A stretch of 64,000 bases of DNA from Limibacter armeniacum (GCF_036880985.1 NZ_JBAJNO010000008.1:2729500-2793499), one strand, 5' to 3'; positions 45,224-54,016 are shown, counted from the first letter of the stretch. Notes: generated from the sequence alone by a model not told the origin. Program-made: numbers and translations.

Positions 45224-46027
45224 TTACTGCTGTGGCAGCATACTTTTGAATGTTTGGTAGTCTATTTCTGAAGGTGACTTGTTACATCCAATCTCTGTAG
45301 CCAAGCTATTGATATCTTCAACACGGCTATCGGGAGATGGGTGTGTGCTCAAGAACTCAGGTGTTCCTGACGACTGTCCTTCATTCAACAACTTCTGAAA
45401 GAAACCTGCAGCACCATTACACTGATAAACTGATGGAGAAAGGTACTTTACCGAAAACTCGTCAGCTTCTGCTTCCTGATTACGGCTAAACTTCAAAGAT
45501 ACCACCCCTGCCAACACGTCAGCAATCTGACCTCTATCCTGTCCTAGCACGATATCCAGCAATACCTGAATACCCATACTTCTTTCCAACTGGTCAATAG
45601 AGTGACGTTTTTCTGCATGGGCAATTTCATGGCCTATTACTCCTGCCAAATGATCTTCAGAATCCAGGTACTTGATCAAACCTGTATAGACGTAAATATA
45701 CCCCCCAGGAGTACAGAAGGCATTCAAAACATCATCCTTATTAATGATCTTAATTTGTTCATAAGCAAATTTGTCCTTGTACTTGATATCATCAGATTCA
45801 AGTACCTCAGCCAAGATACCTCTGAGGTAAGAATAAGCTTCAGGATATTCGCCTTCCTTCAGTATAGGATACTCACTTGGGTTATTGGCGATTTCTTCAG
45901 CTACCTGCTTCCCCAAATCGATATCCTTCTCAATAGAAAAAAGGTGTACTTCTCCGTTTTCATCACAAGATGAACCTACGAAAAGTGTCAGTAAGAGTGT
46001 AAAAGATAGTAGTAGTTTACGTTTCAT
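45224..46027 (-). CDS. M48 family metallopeptidase lipoprotein (BepA/LoiP-like)
   Basis: 267 residues. Lipoprotein signal with lipobox GSSC (Cys21), so it is anchored in the envelope. The zinc motif HExxH is in GVIGHEIAHAEKRH and the third ligand in QEAEADEFSVKYL. The preceding NAFCTPGGYIYVYTGLI is a typical M48 edge strand. By family it degrades or proofreads misassembled outer-membrane proteins, as BepA and LoiP do in E. coli. No TPR domain is attached. Single gene with terminator. Confidence 0.9.
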   Translation of the reverse strand: MKRKLLLSFTLLLTLFVGSSCDENGEVHLFSIEKDIDLGKQVAEEIANNPSEYPILKEGEYPEAYSYLRGILAEVLESDDIKYKDKFAYEQIKIINKDDVLNAFCTPGGYIYVYTGLIKYLDSEDHLAGVIGHEIAHAEKRHSIDQLERSMGIQVLLDIVLGQDRGQIADVLAGVVSLKFSRNQEAEADEFSVKYLSPSVYQCNGAAGFFQKLLNEGQSSGTPEFLSTHPSPDSRVEDINSLATEIGCNKSPSEIDYQTFKSMLPQQ

Positions 46028-46073
46028 TCCAGTAATTAATAATAGAGATATAAGATTTTAATATGCTGTATTT

Positions 46074-46727
46074 TTATTCTAGTTCATTCAATACAATGGC
46101 TTTCAACACTTCCCGCTTAACCTCATGGCCTCCTTCAAACCTAATTACATCAGGCTTTTTCAGTAACTGAGTTACCATTTCAACTTGAGCATCAAGGTCA
46201 ATAAAACTTCCTAGGTGATCCTGATCTCCCAACACCATATAGACGGATGCCTCAGGATTGACAAACAAAAACTGTTCTTTGACAAATTCATCTGGCATTT
46301 TTCCAGCCCAAAATGTTAAAGACTTAAACGGTAACTGTCTGGATACAGCCCATCTTGTCATAGTAGCAACACCTTGTGAAAAACCGAACAAATGTAATTG
46401 TACATTATCCCAATCTACATTTGCCGCTTCAGCTTCCAAAACAGCATCCAAATATGAAAACTGATTGTCAATATCAGTTTGACGCTCTTCACGGGTCATC
46501 CAAGTAGCTCCTACCTTTTTATACTCTTTGTCTAAATAAAACCTTGATAACCCCTGAGGTGCGATAACTAGATGAGTTTCTTCGTCCAGAAAATCAAAGC
46601 GTCGCATAAAAAAACGGCTCAACTGACCGTAACCATGAAATACTACCCAAATATGACGTGTCTTTTCTGACACCTTACCTTTGGTATAGTAAGGCGCCTT
46701 AAAAGTCATTTGAATTTCCTTTTGCAT
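46074..46727 (-). CDS. Phospholipase/carboxylesterase-like alpha/beta hydrolase
   Basis: 217 residues, no signal peptide. The N-terminal loop is VVFHGYGQLSR, the nucleophile elbow HLFGFSQGVATMTR carries Ser, the acid is probably Asp in VLGDQDHLGS, and the histidine is in FEGGHEVKREVL. This is the Abhydrolase_2 (carboxylesterase/acyl-protein thioesterase) pattern. Substrate unknown. It lies divergently from the STAS-like gene. Confidence 0.83.
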   Translation of the reverse strand: MQKEIQMTFKAPYYTKGKVSEKTRHIWVVFHGYGQLSRFFMRRFDFLDEETHLVIAPQGLSRFYLDKEYKKVGATWMTREERQTDIDNQFSYLDAVLEAEAANVDWDNVQLHLFGFSQGVATMTRWAVSRQLPFKSLTFWAGKMPDEFVKEQFLFVNPEASVYMVLGDQDHLGSFIDLDAQVEMVTQLLKKPDVIRFEGGHEVKREVLKAIVLNELE

Positions 46728-46801
46728 ATTTTATTTATATTCAAGAGAAAAATTACTGACACACAACATTTACCTTACACTTACCACTTACTATCACAGC
46801 T

Positions 46802-47209
46802 ATGATCTTTTACCAAGACAAATATGTGACTATTCGGCGTCCGTATGGCACCAGCTCATTTTTAAGAATTGATTGGAAAGAAACCACAAGTAGTCTTTCT
46901 GATTTTCACTTTAAAAATATCATCAATATTCTGACCGATATTCTTGAGGAAAAAAAGATTCGCAAAATACTGGCTAACGGCACAAACAACTTTTATGTCA
47001 TGCCCTCAGATATGCAAGACTGGCATGAAAACGATATTATTCCCCGCTACCGCTCTTTAGGAATTGCTCGCATTGCCTTCCTGATCAGCACAGAATTAAT
47101 GATTCACCTGGACCATGACACTCCTCACCACTCCCAGAATAATGGCGAAATTCCTGCTGTTCGATTTTTTGCCTCAGAATATGAAGCGATCAGGTGGTTA
47201 CTAGAATAA
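46802..47209 (+). CDS. STAS/SpoIIAA-like domain protein
   Basis: 135 residues. The pattern of a short N-terminal beta region, a helix (NIINILTDILEEKKIRKILANGTN), then ARIAFLISTELM and a final FFASEYEAIRWLLE resembles STAS/SpoIIAA-like proteins of Cytophagia. It lacks the phosphorylatable serine context of classical anti-sigma antagonists as far as I can see. Cytosolic. Convergent with the DUF1460 gene, with only five bases between the stop codons. Confidence 0.6.
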   Translation: MIFYQDKYVTIRRPYGTSSFLRIDWKETTSSLSDFHFKNIINILTDILEEKKIRKILANGTNNFYVMPSDMQDWHENDIIPRYRSLGIARIAFLISTELMIHLDHDTPHHSQNNGEIPAVRFFASEYEAIRWLLE

Positions 47210-47214
47210 ATCCA

Positions 47215-48066
47215 CTATTGAATTCTTCCGACCATTACCCCTGTATGACGTTTATACTTCTGAAGGTAATCAGCTAAAGGCATATCTGAAACCACAACTT
47301 GTCCTACAGTAGATGCATGCATCAGGTGAATGCGATCCCCCCTCTTTACAGCGATGCCAACGTGGGTAATATCCAATCCTTTGATGGATGTTGTAATGGC
47401 AATCAGGTCTCCATTTTCAATTCCAGACTCTAGTTCTGAAAGCTTTTCTTTTGGTATAAAATACAAAGTACGCCCATTCAGTGATTCCTCTATATCCTGA
47501 ATCGCCTTAAAGTTATCGTCATTGGTAGCCAAAAACGGATAACTGCTACGGTGGGTACTCATAAAATCTATTTTCTTTTCAAATGGCTCACCTCCTATTT
47601 CCTTGGTTACATTCTTAATGAATCCTTTTTCTTCATTATCTGCCAACCACTCAGAAAAGTAATGAAGCCTTGAAGGGTAACCATCCAATTTGCCATCACG
47701 GTACCTTATTTCTTCTAGGTAATGCGCATAACGATCAAAGTTATCTGTACCTTCTTTGACCATCAACGTAAAGGCTAAGACATTCTCCAAGTATGTAGTA
47801 CAATCTAACCCATGCAGATTAACCACCAAAGATTCCTCTTCACCTACCTCTAAAGTTTTGGCTACATATGGCATTCCTAAAAATGTTTTTCCTACTTGAG
47901 CAGAAATTTCACCTGCATCATCTCGATTGACTTCCAGCCGAGCCAATACCTCCATTTTTTCAGTAAACGCTGCTTTATCTTCCGCTGGACAAACTAATTG
48001 TTGCGCAATTGTATATTGGAAAGCTGCACCCATACAGGCTGCTACTAGAATCAGTTTTTTTATCAT
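47215..48066 (-). CDS. DUF1460 family, N-acetylmuramoyl-L-alanine amidase-like secreted protein
   Basis: 283 residues with a signal peptide (MIKKLILVAACMGAAFQYTIAQ). DUF1460 is a NlpC/P60-related peptidoglycan amidase family. The catalytic cysteine is in LHGLDCTTYLENVLAF and the histidine in GLDITHVGIAVKRGD, with MHASTVGQVVVSDM following as in relatives. Expected to act in the periplasm on wall fragments. Single gene. Confidence 0.88.
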   Translation of the reverse strand: MIKKLILVAACMGAAFQYTIAQQLVCPAEDKAAFTEKMEVLARLEVNRDDAGEISAQVGKTFLGMPYVAKTLEVGEEESLVVNLHGLDCTTYLENVLAFTLMVKEGTDNFDRYAHYLEEIRYRDGKLDGYPSRLHYFSEWLADNEEKGFIKNVTKEIGGEPFEKKIDFMSTHRSSYPFLATNDDNFKAIQDIEESLNGRTLYFIPKEKLSELESGIENGDLIAITTSIKGLDITHVGIAVKRGDRIHLMHASTVGQVVVSDMPLADYLQKYKRHTGVMVGRIQ

Positions 48067-48199
48067 ATCAATATCCTTTTGATCTATGACACTTCAAGTA
48101 AGTTGTTGGTTAAATTAAAGAGCGCCTAAATCAAGTATACTTAAAATTCTGCTACACCACAGATTTCAGTGAATTCATTATTTGTAAAAATAATTTCTC

Positions 48200-48242
48200 C
48201 GAAAAATAATAAAACCCTCGAACAAATTAAGCTCGAGGGTTT
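48200..48242 (-). terminator. Terminator of the TonB-dependent receptor gene
   Basis: Stem AAACCCTCGA (48212-48221) pairing with the segment ending 48242, T-rich tract on the minus strand. Confidence 0.85.
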
Positions 48243-48261
48243 CAATAAGGTCATATGATAT

Positions 48262-50565
48262 TTAAAAACTCTTCAGTTTCACTCCCAGATAAAAGGTTCT
48301 AGGTTTTGCTGGTCCATATACATAATTGGAGTCACGATCAGGTCCAATATCAAAATCATTTTGATATGCATTGAAGATGTTCTGAACTCCTCCAGAAAAC
48401 TCAATTATTTGCGAAATTTTCTCAAGTTCAAGTGAATAAGTCACCTTCAGGTTTGTTTCCCAAAACTCATCTGTTCTTACAAGCCTATCCTCGTCTACTC
48501 CTGGCGAACCACCATAATGTGGCACTAGCATCGGACCCGTATAAACACCACTGATATAAAAGCTCCAAGCTTTTGAAGGCATCAAGTTAAGGGTGTAAAA
48601 ACCATACTGGTTTGGTGTTCGAAGATACCTTCTTGAACTTTCTGCATTTTCTGACCAAACAATTTCCCTATCATACAAGCTTTCCTGAAGCGTGAAACCC
48701 AAATTGACTTCTACCAATTGATCATAGTTGGCTCGTCCTTCCAATGTAAGTCCTTTGACCGTAGAGTTTCCGCCATTTTTCTTTTCCAGAATTATTTGGG
48801 ACTGACCATCTACTGTACGTTCCAACTCTTCCAATACAAAAGCATCTCTTAGCGTCGTATAAAAGCCTGATACTGTAAAGCCATAAATATAATGTTCGGT
48901 AGGCTTATCAAAATCAGTTGAGAAAGTGTAACTGTTTGAGTGCTCAGGTTTCAAATCTGGTGAAATCTGAATTCTGTTGATTCCTCCTCCTGAAAAAGCG
49001 ATATGCATATCTGCATCAAATGCTTGTGGAGCCCTAAAACCTGTCGCAAATCCTCCTCGAAGTTTGAGATTTTCAACAGGCTTATACAATAGACTTGTCC
49101 TTGGAGTAGCTACAATTCCATCCACATAGTTATGCTTGTTGAGTCTAACGCCTGCCAACCAAGTCAACTTTTCATTGATTTCCCAATCTGACTGGGTAAA
49201 CACAGCCCATTGTTTGGTCACTTGGTCAATCAGGTAATTATAGGCTTCAATCTGATCAAAAATATCATCAAATTGATACTCTAAACCACTACTTAGTGTG
49301 TTCTTTCCTCCTATAAAATTATTGATGGTAATATTGTACTGTGCACCTGACTGCCATGTTGTATTCTTGGTATTGCCATATCCTTCAGGAAACTCATAGG
49401 TACCAGTATAATGACTTCTTCGGGTATGCTGCAATCCTGTATAAACCGATAAATTGCTAATATCTGAGAGTTTGGTATCCATCTCTACATTACCTGAAAG
49501 AATGTTAGTGTCTCGACTTTCAGACTGTAACCTTTTATGAGGCTCCAAGTCTAATTGGTCTCCCCCATCCCTTTGTTCCTGTATAGCATTTAAAGAGATC
49601 GCATACCGAGTCCTCGTCGTTGGTTTCAAAAAAGCATTGGTTCCAAAAGAGAAGTTCTTGATTCTAGGCAACTCTGAAAACCCATCATTGTTTTGGTCAA
49701 ACTCCTGACGCTTTCTGTGTGATAAAAACACCGTCATCCCTCTGTTTCCTGTATTGTTAATCAATGAACCATTGAAATTGACCACATTATCATGCGAATC
49801 CCCTCCAATTACTGCATGGTTTACAGATAAGCCATAAGCATTTTTCTCAGGGTCTTTTGTCAGAATATTGATTGTACCCGCAATAGCACTTGAACCATAC
49901 ATCGCAGAGCCACCTCCTCTTACCACTTCCACTCTGTCTATCATATTGGCAGGGATTTGTTCCAGTCCATACAATCCCATCAGAGAACTGAAGATCGGTC
50001 GGCTATTTATCAGCAGCTGTGTATAGGCTCCTCCCATACCATTCATCCGAACCTGTGTATAGTTACAGGTTTGGCAATCAGTCTCTACCCTTAATCCAGA
50101 CTGATAGTTCAACCCATCAGCCAAGCAAGCTGCCTGTGTTGCCTCAAAAATCTTACTGGTCAAAATATCGACAGCAACTGGTGACTGTGAACGCAGCCTA
50201 TCCGTCCGAGTACCCGTTACCACAACTTCATCCATACTAAATAGGTCTTCCTGCAAGTGAATATTAACTTCACTACGCTTCTCACCTCCAACAAATACTT
50301 CTTTCAGGACAGTTCGGTAACCTATGTAACTCACTTTCAAAACCTGCTTACCTACCGTGACTCCTTTTATTTCAAATACTCCTTCAGCATTGGTTATCAC
50401 GCCTTGTTGAGTACCAGCAAGCTGTACAGTTGCACCAGGCAGTGGCGTTCCTTCCGCTTGCACTTTACCATACAATATCAAGTCCTGGGCTGTCACCATG
50501 TTGGTCAGGCTCAAAAACAACAGCAAGAACCACCAGTATAATTTATTTTTTGGCTTAGTAATCAT
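48262..50565 (-). CDS. TonB-dependent outer-membrane receptor, probable metal uptake
   Basis: The start is placed at 50565 (MITKPKNKLYWWFLLLFLSLTNMVTAQ) rather than the first methionine at 50595 because it begins the signal peptide; 767 residues. Domains: signal (1-27), a CarboxypepD_reg-like domain (about 30-110), a plug (about 125-240, MDEVVVTGTRTDR to GTINILTKD) and a 22-strand-type barrel ending KPRTFYLGVKLKSF. The plug holds a CxxC pair (DCQTCNYTQVRMNG). It is divergent from the Mn/Zn ABC importer and shares its control region with DtxR-like palindromes, so it probably takes up the same metal or a metal chelate. Cognate substrate not proven. Confidence 0.9.
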   Translation of the reverse strand: MITKPKNKLYWWFLLLFLSLTNMVTAQDLILYGKVQAEGTPLPGATVQLAGTQQGVITNAEGVFEIKGVTVGKQVLKVSYIGYRTVLKEVFVGGEKRSEVNIHLQEDLFSMDEVVVTGTRTDRLRSQSPVAVDILTSKIFEATQAACLADGLNYQSGLRVETDCQTCNYTQVRMNGMGGAYTQLLINSRPIFSSLMGLYGLEQIPANMIDRVEVVRGGGSAMYGSSAIAGTINILTKDPEKNAYGLSVNHAVIGGDSHDNVVNFNGSLINNTGNRGMTVFLSHRKRQEFDQNNDGFSELPRIKNFSFGTNAFLKPTTRTRYAISLNAIQEQRDGGDQLDLEPHKRLQSESRDTNILSGNVEMDTKLSDISNLSVYTGLQHTRRSHYTGTYEFPEGYGNTKNTTWQSGAQYNITINNFIGGKNTLSSGLEYQFDDIFDQIEAYNYLIDQVTKQWAVFTQSDWEINEKLTWLAGVRLNKHNYVDGIVATPRTSLLYKPVENLKLRGGFATGFRAPQAFDADMHIAFSGGGINRIQISPDLKPEHSNSYTFSTDFDKPTEHYIYGFTVSGFYTTLRDAFVLEELERTVDGQSQIILEKKNGGNSTVKGLTLEGRANYDQLVEVNLGFTLQESLYDREIVWSENAESSRRYLRTPNQYGFYTLNLMPSKAWSFYISGVYTGPMLVPHYGGSPGVDEDRLVRTDEFWETNLKVTYSLELEKISQIIEFSGGVQNIFNAYQNDFDIGPDRDSNYVYGPAKPRTFYLGVKLKSF

Positions 50566-50603
50566 ATTAGAATTCGCTATGAAACAATCTATCAATACAC
50601 AAA

Positions 50604-50631
50604 CCTAAATATATTTTTAGACTTACCTAAA
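50604..50631 (-). promoter_or_regulatory. DtxR/MntR-like operator in front of the TonB receptor
   Basis: The palindrome TTTAG-ACTTAC-CTAAA (50616-50631; half-sites TTTAG and CTAAA) is preceded by another CCTAAA half-site at 50604-50609, so three half-sites lie in tandem. Half-site spacing resembles DtxR-family boxes, for example TTAGG...CCTAA. Assigned by similarity and context only. Confidence 0.6.
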
Positions 50632-50795
50632 TTTATTTTACCTTTACGCTTAAATAAACTTTTTGGCTAAGCAAAAAGTTATCGCTTATAGTCAAATTAT
50701 CATATAAAAGGTTTTAGGCTGAAAAAGGAGAAGTATGGATATAAATAAGGAGACACCGTAGAATTAACACAGAGAAATAGATAACAATCCCTAAC

Positions 50796-50813
50796 TTTTA
50801 GACATATCTAAAA
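50796..50813 (+). promoter_or_regulatory. DtxR/MntR-like operator in front of the ABC importer operon
   Basis: Perfect palindrome TTTTAGA-CATA-TCTAAAA (7-bp arms, 4-base spacer), followed by a degenerate further half-site near 50819. It shares the TTTAGA/CTAAA core with the receptor-side site. Confidence 0.65.
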
Positions 50814-50905
50814 ATATTTATAGATATTCAAGAAAAAATTGATTAGTCGAATTGAAATTGCAAACTTTACCAAGTTTCAAAACTAATTCACACAGCTATT
50901 TATAT

Positions 50906-51823
50906 ATGAGAGTAACTAATTGGCTTATAGTAGGACTGCTAACCCTGCTAATGGCTGCTTGCGGTACAACGGAAAAGCAGAAAGGAGAAAAGCTGACCAT
51001 CATTACAACTACAGGAATGATAGAAGATGCTGTTAAAAATATTACAGGAGAACTCGCTGATGTAGAAGGATTAATGGGCCCTGGAGTTGACCCTCACCTA
51101 TACAAGGCAACACCTTCTGACCTACAGAAACTGAGAGGTGCGGACATCGTATTTTACAATGGCTTACACCTTGAAGGCAGTATGACAGATGTGCTAGAGA
51201 AATTTGCCCGTAAAAAGGCAGTATTTCCACTTTCAGATGGTCTGGATGAAAAAAAGCTAAGAACACCTGAAGACGGTTCAACGGTACATGACCCACATAT
51301 TTGGTTTGATGTAGAACTTTGGTCTCAAGCGGTATCCTATGCTGCTGAAAAAATTGCAGCTCAAGACCCCGACAATGCAACTGTCTATAAAACCAATGCT
51401 GAGAAATACTTGCAGCAACTTCACGAGCTAAATAACTGGACACGGACTCAAATCCAATCTATCCCTTCCCAAAGCAGGGTTTTGATTACTGCACATGACG
51501 CATTTGGCTACTTTGGCTCTGCATATGACATTGAAGTAAAAGGCTTGCAAGGCATTTCAACTGTTGCCGAATTTGGTCTTAAGGATATTTCTGGTTTGGT
51601 CAACTTTATTGTAAGCCACAAGATCAAGGCTGTTTTTGTCGAAACATCAGTTCCTCATAAGTCGTTGGAAGCGGTTGTTTCAGGATGCCATGAAAAGCAA
51701 CACAATATCAGTATCGGTGGTACACTTTACTCAGATGCCATGGGTGCTTTAGGCTCTGAAGCTGGTACTTACATTGGCATGGTCAAATCCAATGTAAACA
51801 CCATCGTAAGTGCGCTCAAATAA
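50906..51823 (+). CDS. Metal ABC transporter substrate-binding lipoprotein (Mn/Zn type)
   Basis: The frame begins at 50852, but the methionine at 50906 starts a lipoprotein signal (lipobox MAAC), giving 305 residues. Cluster A-I (TroA/PsaA/ZnuA) binding protein. The four likely metal ligands are His in GVDPHLYK, His in HDPHIWFD, Glu in FVETSVPHK and Asp in LYSDAMGA. An HHED set as in PsaA/MtsA favours manganese or iron over the all-histidine zinc type. No His-rich loop as in ZnuA. First gene of the three-gene importer operon. Confidence 0.9.
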   Translation: MRVTNWLIVGLLTLLMAACGTTEKQKGEKLTIITTTGMIEDAVKNITGELADVEGLMGPGVDPHLYKATPSDLQKLRGADIVFYNGLHLEGSMTDVLEKFARKKAVFPLSDGLDEKKLRTPEDGSTVHDPHIWFDVELWSQAVSYAAEKIAAQDPDNATVYKTNAEKYLQQLHELNNWTRTQIQSIPSQSRVLITAHDAFGYFGSAYDIEVKGLQGISTVAEFGLKDISGLVNFIVSHKIKAVFVETSVPHKSLEAVVSGCHEKQHNISIGGTLYSDAMGALGSEAGTYIGMVKSNVNTIVSALK

Positions 51824-51872
51824 GTCCTTGCTCAGAAATCTCGAGTAATTAGATCGGAAAAGATTTTCAATT

Positions 51873-52664
51873 ATGACGATACATAACGTTCAACATCCCG
51901 CAATAGAACTACATAACCTGACAGTAACCTATGATGGCAAGCCCGCTGCTTGGAACCTTGACTACACCCTTCCTCAAGGTCAGTTGATCGGTATCATGGG
52001 ACCCAATGGTTCAGGAAAAAGTACTTCTATGAAGGCGATGATGGGATTGGTACCATTGGCAAGTGGAGAAGTGCAGCTTTTTGGCAAACCATTAGACAGT
52101 GTCAGAAACCGTGTAGCATATGTTCCCCAAAGAGGGTCTGTAGACTGGGATTTCCCTGCATCAGTACTTGATACCGTGTTGATGGGTAGGCTTAACCGGA
52201 AAAATATTTTCAAGCGAACCTCTAAGCAGGATAAAGAAATTGCTTTGGAATGCATCAAGAAGGTTAGGCTCGAAAAGTTTGTCCACAGACAAATCTCACA
52301 GCTTTCAGGTGGACAGCAACAACGTGTTTTCATAGCACGTGCCTTAGCGCAGCAGGCTGATCTGTACTTGTTGGATGAACCTTTTGCAGGTGTAGATGCT
52401 GCTACAGAAAATGCCATCATCGATCTATTAAAAGAGATGAAGGAAGAGGGTAAAACTGTTGTAGTAGTCCATCACGATCTTCAAACAGCCCCTGCCTATT
52501 TTGATTGGTTATTGCTGATGAACACCCGACTGGTTGCATCAGGTCCTACAGAAATGGTATATAAAGAAGAAATCCTGAACGATGCTTTTGGCGGTAAACT
52601 AAATGTACTCACGCAACTGGGTGAGCTTATAAAAGAGCAAAACCACCCATTCAGGGAAAAGTAA
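51873..52664 (+). CDS. Metal ABC transporter ATP-binding protein
   Basis: 263 residues. Walker A GPNGSGKST, Q-loop AYVPQRGSVDWDFP, ABC signature LSGGQQQR, Walker B LYLLDEPFAG and switch histidine VVVHHDL are all present. The Q-loop sequence with VDWDFP is typical of manganese/zinc/iron ATPases (MntB/ZnuC/YtgB group). It supplies energy to the fused permease encoded 29 bases downstream. Confidence 0.95.
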   Translation: MTIHNVQHPAIELHNLTVTYDGKPAAWNLDYTLPQGQLIGIMGPNGSGKSTSMKAMMGLVPLASGEVQLFGKPLDSVRNRVAYVPQRGSVDWDFPASVLDTVLMGRLNRKNIFKRTSKQDKEIALECIKKVRLEKFVHRQISQLSGGQQQRVFIARALAQQADLYLLDEPFAGVDAATENAIIDLLKEMKEEGKTVVVVHHDLQTAPAYFDWLLLMNTRLVASGPTEMVYKEEILNDAFGGKLNVLTQLGELIKEQNHPFREK

Positions 52665-52693
52665 AAGAGATAGACTAATTAATTGAGAGAATA

Positions 52694-53971
52694 ATGGGAG
52701 ACTTTTTTCTATTACAGGACCCCAATGTCAGATGGGTAGTTTTAGCCATGATGCTGATCTGTGGAAGTGCGGCTGTTGTAGGCTGCTTTGCATTTCTCCG
52801 GAAACGTTCGTTGGTGGGTGATGCTGTTTCCCATGCCATCCTTCCCGGTATATGTTTGGCGTTTATGCTTGCCCAAACCAAGCATCCTGTGGTGTTGATG
52901 TTTGGGGCAGTGTCTGTTGGACTTTTCTCACTTTGGTTAATTGATTTCATTACTGACAAATCCAAGATAAAGCCTGACGCTGCACTTGCCCTTGTAATGT
53001 CTGTTTTTTATGGTATCGGTATCTTGCTGATGACCTCTATTCAGGCTTCTGGTAATGCTGCCCAATCCGGTCTTGACAAGTTTCTTTTTGGAAAAGCCGC
53101 TGCCATGATGCAGGAAGATGTTATCGCATATGGCGTCTTTTCATTAGTCTTATTGGCCATTGTCTTATTATTTTTCAAGTCATTTTCACTGATCATTTTT
53201 GACAGAGAACATGCACAAGTCATCGGCTTACCTGTCAAGCAACTGGAATCTTTGATGGCTTTATTGACAGTATTTGCCATTGCCATTGGTATTCAGGCAG
53301 TAGGTGTTGTACTCATGTCGGCATTGCTCATTACACCTGCAGCAGCAGCTCGCTACTGGACACACAACCTAAAAGTAATGCTGGTACTGGCAGCATTCTT
53401 TGCTGTTCTGTCTGGCATAGGTGGCGCCTACATTTCATACACCATTCCCAAAATGCCTACAGGTCCTTGGATTGTTGTCCTTCTGACATTCATGACCATC
53501 ATCTCAGTTCTATTTGGAGCCAAAAAAGGTGTCTGGTTTAAAAGCATCGAGAATAGGAGGATGACAAGTAGAATGGTTGAGGAAAACATTCTGAAAATCC
53601 TCTATATGTTTGGAGAAAAGGAGGATGCATTTGATAAGCAATATTCCATAGCTCAATTGAAATCGAAAAGGAAGTTTAACCTTTTCAAATTTAAGACTGC
53701 ACTGAAAAGGCTCGAATCGAAAGGAGCAATTCAAAGGAATGGCAACCAAGTTTCACTGACTGCAGAAGGTATTGAAAAAGGAAAAAGAGTAACCAGACTT
53801 CACAGGCTCTGGGAGCTATACCTAACAAAATACCTTAACCTCCCTGCCGACCACGTGCATGAGGAAGCTGAAGCAATGGAACACTTGATTACACCTGAAC
53901 TAGAAAAGGAACTCGAAAAAGAGCTTGACTATCCTCATGTTGATCCTCATGACTCTCCAATACCTAGATAG
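52694..53971 (+). CDS. Metal ABC transporter permease fused to a DtxR/MntR-like repressor
   Basis: 425 residues. Residues 1-285 are an ABC-3 family permease with seven or eight membrane helices (GDAVSHAILPGICLAF; MSALLITPAAAARYWT). From residue 290 follows a full DtxR-type regulator: a winged helix (about 294-350, with SIAQLKSKRKF and LKRLESKGAIQRNGNQVSLTAEG) and a metal/dimer domain (RLHRLWELYL, HVHEEAEAMEHLI, ending HDSPIPR as in DtxR's NPIPG). The residue matching DtxR Cys102 is Glu, as in MntR; the first-helix ligand is not obvious. The same architecture is known in Chlamydia as YtgCR. AGGAGG lies at the junction before two in-frame methionines (53561, 53573). Confidence 0.9.
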   Translation: MGDFFLLQDPNVRWVVLAMMLICGSAAVVGCFAFLRKRSLVGDAVSHAILPGICLAFMLAQTKHPVVLMFGAVSVGLFSLWLIDFITDKSKIKPDAALALVMSVFYGIGILLMTSIQASGNAAQSGLDKFLFGKAAAMMQEDVIAYGVFSLVLLAIVLLFFKSFSLIIFDREHAQVIGLPVKQLESLMALLTVFAIAIGIQAVGVVLMSALLITPAAAARYWTHNLKVMLVLAAFFAVLSGIGGAYISYTIPKMPTGPWIVVLLTFMTIISVLFGAKKGVWFKSIENRRMTSRMVEENILKILYMFGEKEDAFDKQYSIAQLKSKRKFNLFKFKTALKRLESKGAIQRNGNQVSLTAEGIEKGKRVTRLHRLWELYLTKYLNLPADHVHEEAEAMEHLITPELEKELEKELDYPHVDPHDSPIPR

Positions 53972-53979
53972 TATTATTC

Positions 53980-54016
53980 AAGCCTTTAGGAACGAAACTT
54001 CTTAAAGGCTTTTTTA
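53980..54016 (+). terminator. Terminator of the metal importer operon
   Basis: Nine-bp stem AAGCCTTTA (53980-53988) with 54003-54011, T run. Confidence 0.85.

Larger units (their letters stand above)
50566..50905. promoter_or_regulatory. Divergent control region of the metal uptake system
   Basis: 340 bases between the start codons of the TonB receptor and the substrate-binding lipoprotein. They contain two DtxR-like palindrome clusters (separate entries), one about 40-65 bases before the receptor gene and the other about 95-110 bases before the importer gene. No other gene is present. Confidence 0.65.
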
